A DNA stretch of 64,000 nt, taken from positions 1 through 64,000 of the forward strand of contig NZ_JAAGLU010000029.1 in assembly GCF_010550245.1 (NCBI RefSeq), read 5' to 3'. How positions within the stretch are numbered: position 1 is the stretch's first letter; the number at the start of each line of letters is the position of its first letter. The notes under the pieces were generated by a model. The model was not told the origin of the DNA. It worked only from the letters and a program-made list of their open reading frames with translations, and did not search any database. Source of the DNA: Streptomyces sp. SID12501. Its GTDB lineage: Bacteria > Actinomycetota > Actinomycetes > Streptomycetales > Streptomycetaceae. This document shows positions 16,777-24,866 of this stretch, one piece after another. The translations under genes were made by a program, and so were the position numbers.

Positions 16777-17295
16777 ATGAACCGCCGCACCATCTCGTCG
16801 CGCAAGCCCGCCCGGCGTGCCGTCGCCCTCGCCCTCGGCATCGCGGCCGTCACCGCCCTTCCGCTGGGGCTGACCGCCTCGGCCGAGGCGACTCCGGCCA
16901 AGCCCGCCGCCTCGGCGCCCCGGACGGTGACCGGCAGCCCGTCGGACAACGTGACGCGTATCGCCGACTTCTACGGCGCCTACATCGACGCCCAGAGCGG
17001 TCCCGCCGACGGCGGAAAGCTCGCGGCGGAACTCCGCAAGTACTACATCCACCCCGCCTACCTGAAGAAGCTGGTCGCCTGGGAGGCGAAGAACCACGCG
17101 GACGGTGTCCTGCGCGCCCAGAACGTCCCCGTCCGCTGGACGGTCACCGACAACGGCACCGCCGACTACACGGAGGTCGGCATCACACTCACCTGGGGCT
17201 CGGGAAGCACCGCCACTACCACCAAGCTGGTCGTCGACATGACCCGCGACCACCGGATCATCAACATCGGCACGAAGGGCATCGGCGGGAAGTGA
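16777..17295 (+). CDS. Small secreted protein of unknown function
   Basis: The ATG has GGGGAG upstream and opens a 172-residue protein with a classical signal peptide (basic MNRRTISSRKPARR, then VALALGIAAVTALPLGLT, cleavage near 38). The mature part is a compact alpha/beta domain (NVTRIADFYGAYIDAQSG, then VPVRWTVTDNGTADYTE and TKLVVDMTRDHRIINI), resembling small export-associated folds. It has no cysteines. Probably co-expressed with the preceding secreted protein; the intervening bases carry short CAACAGCTCAA repeats. No function is recognised. Confidence 0.75.
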   Translation: MNRRTISSRKPARRAVALALGIAAVTALPLGLTASAEATPAKPAASAPRTVTGSPSDNVTRIADFYGAYIDAQSGPADGGKLAAELRKYYIHPAYLKKLVAWEAKNHADGVLRAQNVPVRWTVTDNGTADYTEVGITLTWGSGSTATTTKLVVDMTRDHRIINIGTKGIGGK

Positions 17296-17348
17296 CCTAC
17301 GGCGGGATCGGCAGCCCGCACTGGACAGTTCGGCCGAGTCACCGCCCT

Positions 17349-17380
17349 CACGCGCCCGTCCACGACTGGACGGGCGCGTG
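17349..17380 (+). terminator. Perfect 14-bp hairpin after the secreted protein genes
   Basis: CACGCGCCCGTCCA (17349-17362) pairs without mismatch with TGGACGGGCGCGTG (17367-17380) around a 4-base loop, 53 bases after the preceding stop. There is no T tract, as is normal in Streptomyces. Confidence 0.75.
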
Positions 17381-17587
17381 AACTGCCGCAGCGCCCGCTC
17401 CAAACGCCCCTCCAGCAGCGTCCGTCGGGTGCGACCGACGTCCTGATCCGGCCAGAAATGGTCCAACCAGCCCCGTACAACCGGTCGTTGAGAATTCGAC
17501 ATGACTGCCGTGTTCAGGTCGGGGGCATGGATCCCGTGAACGCGTTCGATCAGGAGGGGACAGCGAACCGGAGTGCGGGCGGGGGTC

Positions 17588-18139
17588 ATGAAGAGGCAGG
17601 CGCGAGGAGGCGGTCCCGTGGTCATCGGGGCCTTCTCGGCGAAAACAGCGGAGGAAACGACCGAGAACGACCACAACTACGGCAACAACGACTACGACGA
17701 CGGCAACAACGACGGCAACGCCATCGGCGATGACGACGGCGTGCACCGGGGGGAGGCGCCGCAAATGAGGCGCAGGCTGGGCTGTTCGGATCTACGGGAG
17801 GTACCGGAGGCCCGCAGGGCACTGCGTGAGCTGTTGCGGCACTGGGGGAGGCCCGGCAGCTCGGAGATTGCGGAACTGCTCACGAGCGAGCTGGTCACCA
17901 ACGCGCTGGTCCACACCGACCGCGACGCGGTGCTGACGGCCACGGTCTCGCCGCGCGGACTACGCGTGGAGGTACGGGACTTCGTGGGCCGCAGGCCGAG
18001 GCTGCGCGCACCGGAGACCAACAACAGCACGCATGGCAGAGGCCTGGTGCTGGTGGAGTCCCTCGCCGACGCGTGGGGAGTGCGGGCGCACGGCGTGGGC
18101 AAGGCGGTCTGGTTCGAACTGAACGGGGGCGCGGCCTGA
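17588..18139 (+). CDS. GHKL (HATPase_c_3) ATP-binding protein with Asn/Asp-rich N-terminus
   Basis: The 183-residue protein is a single anti-sigma-type ATPase domain: the N box is ELLTSELVTNALVHT, the G1 box region is VRDFVGRRPR, and the G2 region is THGRGLVLVESLADAWGV. Streptomyces encode many such stand-alone domains, thought to act as serine kinases or anti-sigma factors. Residues about 25-50 are unusual, a low-complexity stretch of Asn, Asp, Gly and Tyr (YGNNDYDDGNNDGN), encoded by an AT-richer repetitive tract at about 17660-17745. The ATG at 17588 has GGGGG close by; a GTG at 17573 would add five residues. Confidence 0.82.
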   Translation: MKRQARGGGPVVIGAFSAKTAEETTENDHNYGNNDYDDGNNDGNAIGDDDGVHRGEAPQMRRRLGCSDLREVPEARRALRELLRHWGRPGSSEIAELLTSELVTNALVHTDRDAVLTATVSPRGLRVEVRDFVGRRPRLRAPETNNSTHGRGLVLVESLADAWGVRAHGVGKAVWFELNGGAA

Positions 18140-18202
18140 ACAGGCCACGCCCCCATGTCGGTAGCGCTCGGTTCGCGCTCAACCCGTGTTCAGCGGTGTT
18201 GC

Positions 18203-19249
18203 TCAGCCGTACTGCTGCTCGAGGTCCCGGAGCTTGCGCTCCAGGGAGTCCAGGCGGGGCAGGGCCATCGTGTCGTCCTCCGCCGTGAGGTCGACAGTGA
18301 TCGAGTCGGTGCTGCCACGAACGGGCTGGAGGGAAGGACGGGCGCGCAGAGGCAACTGCTCCGCGGAAGCGGATATGGCAGGCTCCGAGGTGACCTGGGC
18401 GGGCGCCCGCTCCACCTCGACCTGCTGACCGCCACCGCCGCCACCGCCGCCGAACGGGCCGCGGTGGCCCCGGCTGATCGCCTTGAGGTGCGCGCGCTCG
18501 GCTCGCTCCTGCTCACGCCGGCGAAGACGCGTCTGCTCCTTCTGGCGCTTGTCCTCGCGCACCTCGTCGACCGCTTCGTCCAGGCTGCGTACACCCTCCA
18601 GGAGCATCAGCGACCAGGCCTTGTACGTCTCACGGGGCGCCCGCGCCCAGCGGACCATACGGATCTGCGGCAGCGGACGCGGCACCAGACCCTGCTCGCG
18701 CAGGGCGGCCCGGCGGGTCTGCTTCAGCGCGCGGTCGAAGAGCACCGCGGCGGACAGGGACATGCCGGCGAAGAACTGCGGAGCGCCCGCGTTGGCGAGG
18801 CCCCGAGGCGCGTGCACCCAGTTGAACCAGGCGGCCGCAGCCGCGAACATCCACACCAGTATCCGGGAGCCGAGGGCCGCGTCACCGTGGCTGGCCTCGC
18901 GCACCGCGAGCACGGAGCAGAACATCGCCGCTCCGTCCAGACCGAACGGGACGAGGTACTGCCAGCCGTCGGTGAGGTTCAGGTTCTCCTCACCGAAGCC
19001 GACGAGGCCGCGGAACGAGAGCGCTGCGGCGACCGCCGCACTGCAGAAGAGGAGCAGGTAGGACGCGGAGGCGAAGATGGCTTCCTTGCGCCTGCGGCGC
19101 TCTTCGGTGCGCTCCCACGAGTCGTCCTGGCTCGCTTTCGTCCCCGAGGAGCGCTTGCCGCGCGCCAGCACCGCCACCGCCGCCAGCACGCCCAGGAGCA
19201 GTACGGCGCCCGGAAGCAGCCAGTTAAGCGATATGTCGGTCAGTCTCAT
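18203..19249 (-). CDS. DUF2637 membrane protein
   Basis: The 348-residue protein has an N-terminal membrane segment (NWLLPGAVLLLGVLAAVAVL), a charged loop, three further segments (about 60-80, 95-115 and 130-150), and the family motif FNWVHAPRG. DUF2637 proteins occur on Streptomyces chromosomes and, as Spd proteins, on conjugative plasmids. The C-terminal half is cytoplasmic, with an Arg/Glu-rich probable coiled coil (VREDKRQKEQTRLRRREQER), a Gly run, and a final heptad-like segment (LDSLERKLRDLEQQYG). No plasmid genes lie nearby, so it is a chromosomal copy. The ATG at 19249 has AGGGA upstream. Confidence 0.82.
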   Translation of the reverse strand: MRLTDISLNWLLPGAVLLLGVLAAVAVLARGKRSSGTKASQDDSWERTEERRRRKEAIFASASYLLLFCSAAVAAALSFRGLVGFGEENLNLTDGWQYLVPFGLDGAAMFCSVLAVREASHGDAALGSRILVWMFAAAAAWFNWVHAPRGLANAGAPQFFAGMSLSAAVLFDRALKQTRRAALREQGLVPRPLPQIRMVRWARAPRETYKAWSLMLLEGVRSLDEAVDEVREDKRQKEQTRLRRREQERAERAHLKAISRGHRGPFGGGGGGGGQQVEVERAPAQVTSEPAISASAEQLPLRARPSLQPVRGSTDSITVDLTAEDDTMALPRLDSLERKLRDLEQQYG

Positions 19250-19422
19250 CTGGGGTCCCTTGCATTGGGATAGGGCGTAACGCCCGCCATAGTGGCCCAA
19301 TCCCCTCAGCCCTCAGGGGGTTTCGGGGCAAGAGGCCGCCTAAGGAGGTGCAAGGGGATGCTCAGGGCGACATTCTGCTCGAACTGCCGCTTGAGGGGCG
19401 GGAGTTGAGTTCGAATAAGACT

Positions 19423-19471
19423 ACCCGTACGGGTGGTTCCACGGAAAGTTCCTGCGACAAGTGAGGAACTT
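19423..19471. promoter_or_regulatory. Two inverted repeats upstream of the DUF2637 gene
   Basis: ACCCGTACGGGT (19423-19434) is a perfect 12-bp palindrome. AAGTTCC (19446-19452) and GGAACTT (19465-19471) form a second inverted repeat with a 12-base gap. Both lie in the 332-base intergenic stretch 19250-19581, which has no gene. They are candidate operators or, for the second, a weak terminator. Confidence 0.35.
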
Positions 19472-19581
19472 GTGAAGTGACCGTAACGTTGGGGAGCCCC
19501 AGTCGAACGTGATCTTACGGCGGCGATCCTACGGCACGCCGTGCCCGCCGTCCGGGGAGGGGGTCGATTGCTGAGGATGCC

Positions 19582-20430
19582 TCAACTCGCGGCGGTGGCC
19601 GTCAGCTTGGCCACGCGGGTGTTGTCGCAGGTCCGCGGGCAGTTGTCGCACATCTCGGCCGGGCGGATCGTGTAGAAGAAGCAGCAGCTCGCCCGGTCGC
19701 GGGTGGGCAGGTCCGTGCCGTCCGGCCCGGTCGTGTCCCGGAAGCCCGCCGACCCGACGAACGGCCGGGTGGAGCCGGAGCCCGGCAGCAGCAGCTCCAG
19801 CTCTCGCCGCGCGCGGTCCGCTTCGCCGACGACCTGCCCTATGTAGTGCAGGCCCTCCACGACGTCGTCGGTCACCACGCCCCACAGGGCCCGGCCGCGC
19901 CGTCGCATCCGCGGTCCGAAACCGCCGAGCAGGGGCTCCAGGTGCTCGGTGAGCGCCGCCCGCACCTCCCCGCGCAGTTCCTCCTCGTCACCGACGACCC
20001 GGGCGCCGGGCAGGGCCGCCGCCGGGTCGTCGGGCAGACAGGCGAACGTGCCGGTGCGGATGCCGAAACGCCCGTCGACGCGGTGGTAGGAGACGTCCTC
20101 GACGGGCAGTCGGGGCACCCGGCGCTGCAGGAACCAGGGCACCGTGATCAGCAGGCAGGCGGTCCAGGCGTACCGGTGCAGCCCGAAACTCGCGACGACG
20201 TCCGGGCGGCCCCGCTCCCCGTAGTCCCGCAGCACCTGCTCGTCGTCCCAGGCGAGGAAGGTGTCGAGGTCGCCGTCGCCGGCCGCGAGTCCGGCTGCCC
20301 GGACCCAGCCGGCATCGCGCGGATGCGCCTGTCCGGGGCCCAGCTCGATGACGGTGGCGTGCGGGTAGGCCTCGGCGAGCCGGTCGTACGAGTCCGCGAC
20401 GGCGGACCGGGTCTGTACGGGAGCGGACAT
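19582..20430 (-). CDS. FhuF-like (2Fe-2S) ferric-siderophore reductase
   Basis: The 282-residue protein ends with the FhuF iron-sulfur signature CCFFYTIRPAEMCDNC (CC-x10-C-x2-C), which ligates a 2Fe-2S cluster used to reduce ferric siderophores in the cytoplasm. The rest matches the actinobacterial FhuF-like layout (VPWFLQRRVPRLP, then a helical C-terminal half). The ATG at 20430 is chosen because the longer frame from 20523 crosses the promoter. A perfect iron-box palindrome lies 41 bases upstream, so expression is probably repressed by a DmdR/IdeR-type regulator when iron is plentiful. No siderophore transporter is adjacent. Confidence 0.9.
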   Translation of the reverse strand: MSAPVQTRSAVADSYDRLAEAYPHATVIELGPGQAHPRDAGWVRAAGLAAGDGDLDTFLAWDDEQVLRDYGERGRPDVVASFGLHRYAWTACLLITVPWFLQRRVPRLPVEDVSYHRVDGRFGIRTGTFACLPDDPAAALPGARVVGDEEELRGEVRAALTEHLEPLLGGFGPRMRRRGRALWGVVTDDVVEGLHYIGQVVGEADRARRELELLLPGSGSTRPFVGSAGFRDTTGPDGTDLPTRDRASCCFFYTIRPAEMCDNCPRTCDNTRVAKLTATAAS

Positions 20431-20470
20431 GTCGGGACCACCGCATCTCGATAGATCACTCAGAAGATAA

Positions 20471-20487
20471 AAGGTAAGGCTTACCTT
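20471..20487 (-). promoter_or_regulatory. Iron box (DmdR/IdeR-type operator)
   Basis: AAGGTAAGGCTTACCTT is a perfect palindrome around GGC (AAGGTAA / TTACCTT) and closely matches the actinobacterial iron box consensus TTAGGTTAGGCTAACCTAA. It sits 41 bases upstream of the FhuF-like gene, in an AT-rich promoter region. Confidence 0.88.
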
Positions 20488-20615
20488 ACCCATGATGCCC
20501 GTGATGTGACCGGGATTTAACACCGGATCCGGCTGAGATTCGGCCTGGATCCGGCCGGGAACCGAACCTGGACTCGAATCGGGATTTGAACTGACGGAAT
20601 GTGCGCCTATGGTGC

Positions 20616-20645
20616 TTGACGGGCGAGTAACAACCCGCCTCTATG
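20616..20645 (+). promoter_or_regulatory. Candidate vegetative promoter of the GntR gene
   Basis: TTGACG (20616-20621) and TCTATG (20640-20645) are separated by 18 bases, a reasonable HrdB-type arrangement. The GntR start codon is 45 bases further on. Positions were judged by eye only. Confidence 0.35.
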
Positions 20646-20690
20646 ACCCCATGTGCCGTCAAGGTGCCATCTAGCCCGAAGGAGGCCCCC

Positions 20691-21578
20691 GTGCAGCACG
20701 CCGGCCCACAGGGCGCGCACGGCTCGCCCGAGACGAGGGCCCCGGCTTCACACCCGGGTGCCGTACGCGTTCCACCGCAGGCCACGGCCGCGGACGTGGA
20801 CCGTGGGTGGGGCCCAGGGGGGAGCGGCCCGACGGCTCGCGGGACCGCGGGTACGGGTGCGCCGGTCGACGGTGCCCGGGGTGAGCACACGCACAGTGAG
20901 CAGCCGATCCCGGTGCCTCATGCTGCACAGTCCCGCCCGGCACAGGCGCGTCCCGTCGTCCAGCGATCCTCCGTACGCGGCCAGATCCTCGACGCGCTGC
21001 GCGCCGCGCTCGTCGGGGGCGAGCTGGCACCCGGCGAGGTGTACTCGGCCCCCGCGCTGGGCGACCGCTTCGGGGTGTCCGCGACGCCCGTCCGCGAGGC
21101 CATGCAGCAGCTCGCGATGGAGGGCGCCGTCGAGGTCGTCCCCAACCGGGGCTTCCGCGTCGTGGAACGCGGCGCCCGTGAACTGGCCGAGCTGGCCGAG
21201 ATCCGCGCCCTGATCGAACTTCCGGTACTGGTCCGCCTGGCCCGCACGGTGCCCGCCGAACGCCTGACAGAACTGCGCCCCCTCGCCGACGCGACGGCCC
21301 ACGCGGCGTCCACCGGCTGCCGGGCCACCTATGCGGAGACCGACCGGGCCTTCCACCGGGCGGTCCTGTCCCTCGCCGGCAACGCCCAACTGGTCCGGAT
21401 CGCCGACGACCTGCACCGCCGCGCCCAGTGGCCCCTGGTGGACGCGAAGGCCGACACGAGCCGATCGGCCCTCATGGCGGACGCGGCAGACCACGGCACT
21501 CTGCTGGACGCCCTGATCGCAAGAGACGTACAGCTGGTCCAATCACTGACACGGGACCATGTGACAGGCGCTCACTGA
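20691..21578 (+). CDS. GntR-family (FadR/FCD-type) transcriptional regulator
   Basis: The GTG at 20691 is chosen because a near-perfect Shine-Dalgarno GAAGGAGG lies five bases upstream (20678-20685), giving 295 residues. A disordered Gly/Pro/Ala-rich N-terminus of about 85 residues precedes the winged HTH (QILDALRAALVGGELAPGEV, then ALGDRFGVSATPVREAMQQL). The C-terminal FCD domain is all-helical, with potential metal ligands in ETDRAFHRAVLSLAGN and ADHGTLLDALIARD. FCD-type GntR regulators usually respond to organic acids; the ligand here is unknown. It diverges from the FhuF-like gene. Confidence 0.88.
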   Translation: MQHAGPQGAHGSPETRAPASHPGAVRVPPQATAADVDRGWGPGGSGPTARGTAGTGAPVDGARGEHTHSEQPIPVPHAAQSRPAQARPVVQRSSVRGQILDALRAALVGGELAPGEVYSAPALGDRFGVSATPVREAMQQLAMEGAVEVVPNRGFRVVERGARELAELAEIRALIELPVLVRLARTVPAERLTELRPLADATAHAASTGCRATYAETDRAFHRAVLSLAGNAQLVRIADDLHRRAQWPLVDAKADTSRSALMADAADHGTLLDALIARDVQLVQSLTRDHVTGAH

Positions 21579-21585
21579 CCCGACC

Positions 21586-21665
21586 TCAGGGGCGCGGGGC
21601 TGTATCTGATGTGCGGCTCCGCGGCGTGGGTGCGACAAGCCGCAGCGCACCCGCACTCGCCACAC
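21586..21665. repeat. Streptomyces-type dispersed intergenic repeat
   Basis: The stretch starting AGGGGCGCGGGGCTGTAT and containing GTGCGGCTCCGCGGCGTGGG resembles a recurring intergenic repeat of Streptomyces chromosomes. It lies between the convergent GntR and helical-repeat protein genes and can fold (GCGGCTCCGCGGC), so it may act as a bidirectional terminator. Confidence 0.45.
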
Positions 21666-21699
21666 AACCGAACCACCCCACCCGGATGGCGCCACGCAC

Positions 21700-22473
21700 C
21701 TACGCCGAAGCCGCCGGCCGAGCCAACTGCCGCGCCAGCCAGGTCGGTACGCCCCCGAGCAACCGGAACAGCCGCCCCGCCTCCGCTCGCAGCCGGGTGG
21801 CCTCCGGCTCGGACTCCGCATCGGCGAGCGACGCCAACGCGGGCGCCGTCCCGACCAGATACCCCAACTCCTCCCGAATCCGCAGCGATTCACTGAACCC
21901 GTGCCGCGCCTCCGCCAACTCCCCCTCACGGAGGGCGAGTCCGGCCAGATGACGCCACGTGAAGGACAGCAGCAGCGGATCGGCGTGCGCGGTGGCCCCC
22001 GCGTGTGCCCGCCGGTACGCGGCCCGCGCCGCCTGCGGAGAACGCGCCAGGTTCTCGGCCAGCAGCCCCCGCCGGAAGTCCAGCACCGCCCGCCCCGAAG
22101 CCCCCGGCGGAATCAGCGCCGCCGCCCGCCCCAGCGCGGCCCGCGCCTCGTCGGCCCGGTCCCGTACCCCGAGCAGGGTCGCCGCGTACGCCAGTTGGCC
22201 GCGCTCACACGCCGCCGCGCCCCGCTCGTCGTCGCTCTGGGCCACCGCCTCCGCCGTACGGAGCGCGTCCTCGGCCTCTCCCCACCCCTGCTCGGTGTAG
22301 AGGCACCGCTCCACGAGCAGCGCGGCCCGCTGGAGCGAGGCGTCGGCCGTGCTGGGGTCGAGCAGCGCCGCCGCGTCCGCCCAGCAGGCGCGTGAGCGCA
22401 GCCGCCATACCGCGGTCTGGAGCGGATCGTCCCCAGAGGTCGTTCCGGAACCAGCCATGGCGGTGTACGCCAC
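21700..22473 (-). CDS. TPR-like helical protein of unknown function
   Basis: The 257-residue protein is almost entirely helical, with degenerate tetratricopeptide-like pairs such as GWGEAEDALRTAEAVAQ, ARAALGRAAALIPPG, AARAAYRRAHAGATAHADP and ARHGFSESLRIREELGY. It lacks a signal peptide and catalytic motifs, so it is probably a cytoplasmic interaction protein. The GTG start at 22473 has GGGGAGGG upstream. The gene is preceded by a large inverted repeat (22519-22612), probably in its leader. Function unknown. Confidence 0.75.
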   Translation of the reverse strand: MAYTAMAGSGTTSGDDPLQTAVWRLRSRACWADAAALLDPSTADASLQRAALLVERCLYTEQGWGEAEDALRTAEAVAQSDDERGAAACERGQLAYAATLLGVRDRADEARAALGRAAALIPPGASGRAVLDFRRGLLAENLARSPQAARAAYRRAHAGATAHADPLLLSFTWRHLAGLALREGELAEARHGFSESLRIREELGYLVGTAPALASLADAESEPEATRLRAEAGRLFRLLGGVPTWLARQLARPAASA

Positions 22474-22518
22474 GTTGCCCTCCCCAAGGTCCTGTCCTTC
22501 GGATCAGCTCGGGGTCGC

Positions 22519-22612
22519 GGGGCTTGGCACGCACATCTGCGGCGTTGTCGTCAGTCGCCGACGCTCCGCGTCGACTCCCTCCTCCGCCTTGCAGCTGCAC
22601 GCACCAAGCCCC
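22519..22612. repeat. Long imperfect inverted repeat in the 22474-22860 intergenic region
   Basis: The left arm at 22519-22544 (GGGGCTTGGCACGCACATCT and on to GGCG) is nearly the reverse complement of the right arm at 22585-22612 (ending GCACGCACCAAGCCCC), with about 40 bases between. Similar palindromes recur between genes in Streptomyces. Transcribed, it would form a long hairpin that could terminate transcription or control the downstream minus-strand gene. The rest of the 387-base gap shows no gene. Confidence 0.55.
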
Positions 22613-22741
22613 GCTCACCGGTGACGCAAGGCACCGCGCCTTTACACCGACCTGCTCCGAAGAACAGGCCCAGCACGCCATCGAGCTGTTGAGTGGTGGC
22701 GGCATCTCAGCACGAATCCTGGTGCCGGGCCAAGAGGGTAG

Positions 22742-22755
22742 GTGAAAGAATTCAC
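22742..22755. promoter_or_regulatory. GTGAA-N4-TTCAC inverted repeat
   Basis: GTGAAAGAATTCAC is a short AT-rich inverted repeat in an otherwise GC-rich gap, between the PucR gene and the helical-repeat protein gene. It is a candidate operator for the latter; its binder is unknown. Confidence 0.25.
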
Positions 22756-22860
22756 AAAGTCGGGGAAGAACGCGTGTCCGGGTTGCCGCGCGACCGGTCC
22801 CACCCGGCGTGCGCCGAGGCCGCACGCCCCGGACGTCTGGCACCGCACATCTCCCTGGCC

Positions 22861-24549
22861 TCAGCTCATCCGCAAGGCCAGGAAGAAGTCCAGCTTGTCC
22901 TCCAGCCGCGACAGATCACGGCCCGTCAACTGCTCGATCCGCCCCACCCGGTACCGCAACGTGTTGACATGCAGGTGGAGCCGCGCGGCGCACCGCGTCC
23001 ACGAGCCGTCGGACTCCAGGAACGCCTCCAGCGTCGGGATCAGCTCGGCCCGGTGCCGCCGGTCGTAGTCCCGCAGCGGGTCGAGGAGACGGGCCGTGAA
23101 GGCGCGGCGGACGTCGTCCGGGACGAACGGGAGCAGGAGCACGTGCGAGGCCAGTTCGTGGTGGCCCGCCGCGCACACCCGGCCGGGCCGCGCCCCGGCC
23201 ACCCGGCGGGCGTGCCGTGCCTCCTCCAGCGCCCCACGCAGCCCCTCCGCCGAGTGCACGGCCGCGCTGACGCCGATGGTGAGCCGCCCGTCGTCGTCCA
23301 GACCCGCCGACAGCGGGTCCCGTACGGCGCTGAGCAGTTCCTCGGCCAGGATCCCCGCCTCCGAACCGTCGTGCTCCGACGACACCGCCGGCAGCGGTAC
23401 GAGGGCGATCGCCTCGTCCCCCGTATGGGCCACGGCGATCCGGTCGGAGTGCTCCGGACCCGTCAGGAGCGGGTCGACGAGAATTTCCTCCAGCAACGCC
23501 TGGGCCACCGGGCCGCCCTCGATCTCGCCGCCGGCCCAGTCCACGCGGGCCACGACGACCTGCCAGTGCGGGGCCGCGCCGAGACCGGGCAGCAGGACCG
23601 GCGCGGCGACCCGCAGCCTGGCCGCGATCTCGGCGGGCACGGCGCCCGTCTGGACCAGTTCCAGGACCTCCTGGGCGAGCCGCCGCCGCACCACGCGTGC
23701 CGCGTCTCGCCGGTCGCGCTCGACCGCGATCAGCTGCGTGACGCCCTGGAGCAGATCGAGCCGCTCCGCCGGCCAGTCCCCGGCGTCCGCCTCGACGGCG
23801 AGCAGCCAGTCGGACAGCAGGGTCTCGCGTACGTCCCGCGAGCCGCCCGGCGCGGCGGTACGGCTGTTGCCGCGCACGGGGAAGAGGGAGTACGTCGTGC
23901 CGCCCACCGCCACCCGGTGGGGGCTGAGCACATGTCGGCTCCCGGTGCGGACCGCCGTCAGATGCTCGGCGGCCAGCGCCGCGCACACGTCGGGGGCCGG
24001 GGCGGGGCCGGAGACCTTCGAGCCCGCGATGAGCCGTCCGGCGGGGGAGAGGACCCAGGCGCCCAGGTCGAGGTCCGAGCCGAGCAGGTCCAGGACCACG
24101 TCGGGGCCGCCGCCCGCCGGACCCGAGGTCATCATCCGCCGGTGCCGCTCCACGACCGCCGCCAGATCTCCGGCGCGCTCACCGGACACCTGCCGGACGA
24201 CGTGCTCGGTGATCGTTGCGAACGCGACCGACTCGTGCACCGCGAACAGCGGCAGCCGGTGCCGGGCACAGGCCGTGACCAGGTCGTCCGGAACGGCCCC
24301 CAGTTCGGCCTCGCCGGCGGCCAGGGCCGCGACCCCGGCCCCCGCCACGAGCCGTACGAACGCCTCGGAGTCCGCCGGGTCCCGGCGCCAGGCCAGGCCC
24401 GTGAGCACCAGCTCGCCGCCCGAGAGGTAACGGCTGGGGTCCCTGAGGTCGGTGGTCATCACCCCGCGTACGGTGCGGTCCAGCTCGTCCTCGCCGCCGA
24501 GCAGCGTGAGGCCCAGCGCGTCGGTGTCCAGCAGTGCGCGCAGCCGCAT
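22861..24549 (-). CDS. PucR-family transcriptional regulator of purine catabolism
   Basis: The 562-residue protein has the N-terminal PucR domain (MRLRALLDTDALGLTLLGGE, then RGVMTTDLRDPSRYLSGGEL), a central GAF/CdaR-like region, and a C-terminal PucR-type HTH (SDGSWTRCAARLHLHVNTLR, then YRVGRIEQLTGRDLSRLED). Such proteins sense purine degradation intermediates or nitrogen status. It diverges from the xanthine dehydrogenase operon across 317 bases, which strongly suggests that it controls that operon. The ATG at 24549 gives the family's normal N-terminus; longer frames reach into the promoter region. Confidence 0.88.
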   Translation of the reverse strand: MRLRALLDTDALGLTLLGGEDELDRTVRGVMTTDLRDPSRYLSGGELVLTGLAWRRDPADSEAFVRLVAGAGVAALAAGEAELGAVPDDLVTACARHRLPLFAVHESVAFATITEHVVRQVSGERAGDLAAVVERHRRMMTSGPAGGGPDVVLDLLGSDLDLGAWVLSPAGRLIAGSKVSGPAPAPDVCAALAAEHLTAVRTGSRHVLSPHRVAVGGTTYSLFPVRGNSRTAAPGGSRDVRETLLSDWLLAVEADAGDWPAERLDLLQGVTQLIAVERDRRDAARVVRRRLAQEVLELVQTGAVPAEIAARLRVAAPVLLPGLGAAPHWQVVVARVDWAGGEIEGGPVAQALLEEILVDPLLTGPEHSDRIAVAHTGDEAIALVPLPAVSSEHDGSEAGILAEELLSAVRDPLSAGLDDDGRLTIGVSAAVHSAEGLRGALEEARHARRVAGARPGRVCAAGHHELASHVLLLPFVPDDVRRAFTARLLDPLRDYDRRHRAELIPTLEAFLESDGSWTRCAARLHLHVNTLRYRVGRIEQLTGRDLSRLEDKLDFFLALRMS

Positions 24550-24866
24550 TCTCGTCGCCGCCGTTCTGTCTGCGAGCCGCGCTTTTCCGCCTGCGCGGCG
24601 ATCACTGTTTCCAGGGAAAATCAGAGAGGTTACTGATGGCCTCTGTTCATACGAATCTACAAGACGATCGCCCTGGCCAGCCAACTCCTTCATGGTTTCC
24701 GTGACTGACCCAGGCGGAGTACAGCCCTGTGTACTGGCTACACCGCACGTGAACAGCACATGAACGAGCCATTCGCACGACCCGCGGGGACGATCCACGG
24801 GTACTGCCCACTGGTACTGCCTGCCCACGGGTAGGACTCACGCGACGAAGAGGAAAAGAGCCGGTC
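24550..24866. promoter_or_regulatory. Divergent promoter region of pucR-like and xanthine dehydrogenase genes
   Basis: No gene lies in these 317 bases, which are AT-richer than their surroundings. A partial inverted repeat GTACAGCCCTGTGTAC (24719-24734) is the most visible candidate operator. The region must carry the promoters of both the regulator and the operon; exact elements cannot be assigned by eye. Confidence 0.4.

Noticed and set aside
17340..17502. Minus-strand frame MSNSQRPVVRGWLDHFWPDQD and onward, upstream of the GHKL ATPase
   Set aside because: The first 40 residues look protein-like, but there is no ribosome binding site, the frame runs through a terminator hairpin into antisense of the secreted protein gene, and I recognise no family.
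22620..22745. Plus-strand tail reading CSEEQAQHAIELLSGGGISA to a stop at 22745
   Set aside because: It looks like a protein C-terminus but is joined upstream only to antisense of another gene and has no plausible start; it could be a decayed fragment but cannot be supported.
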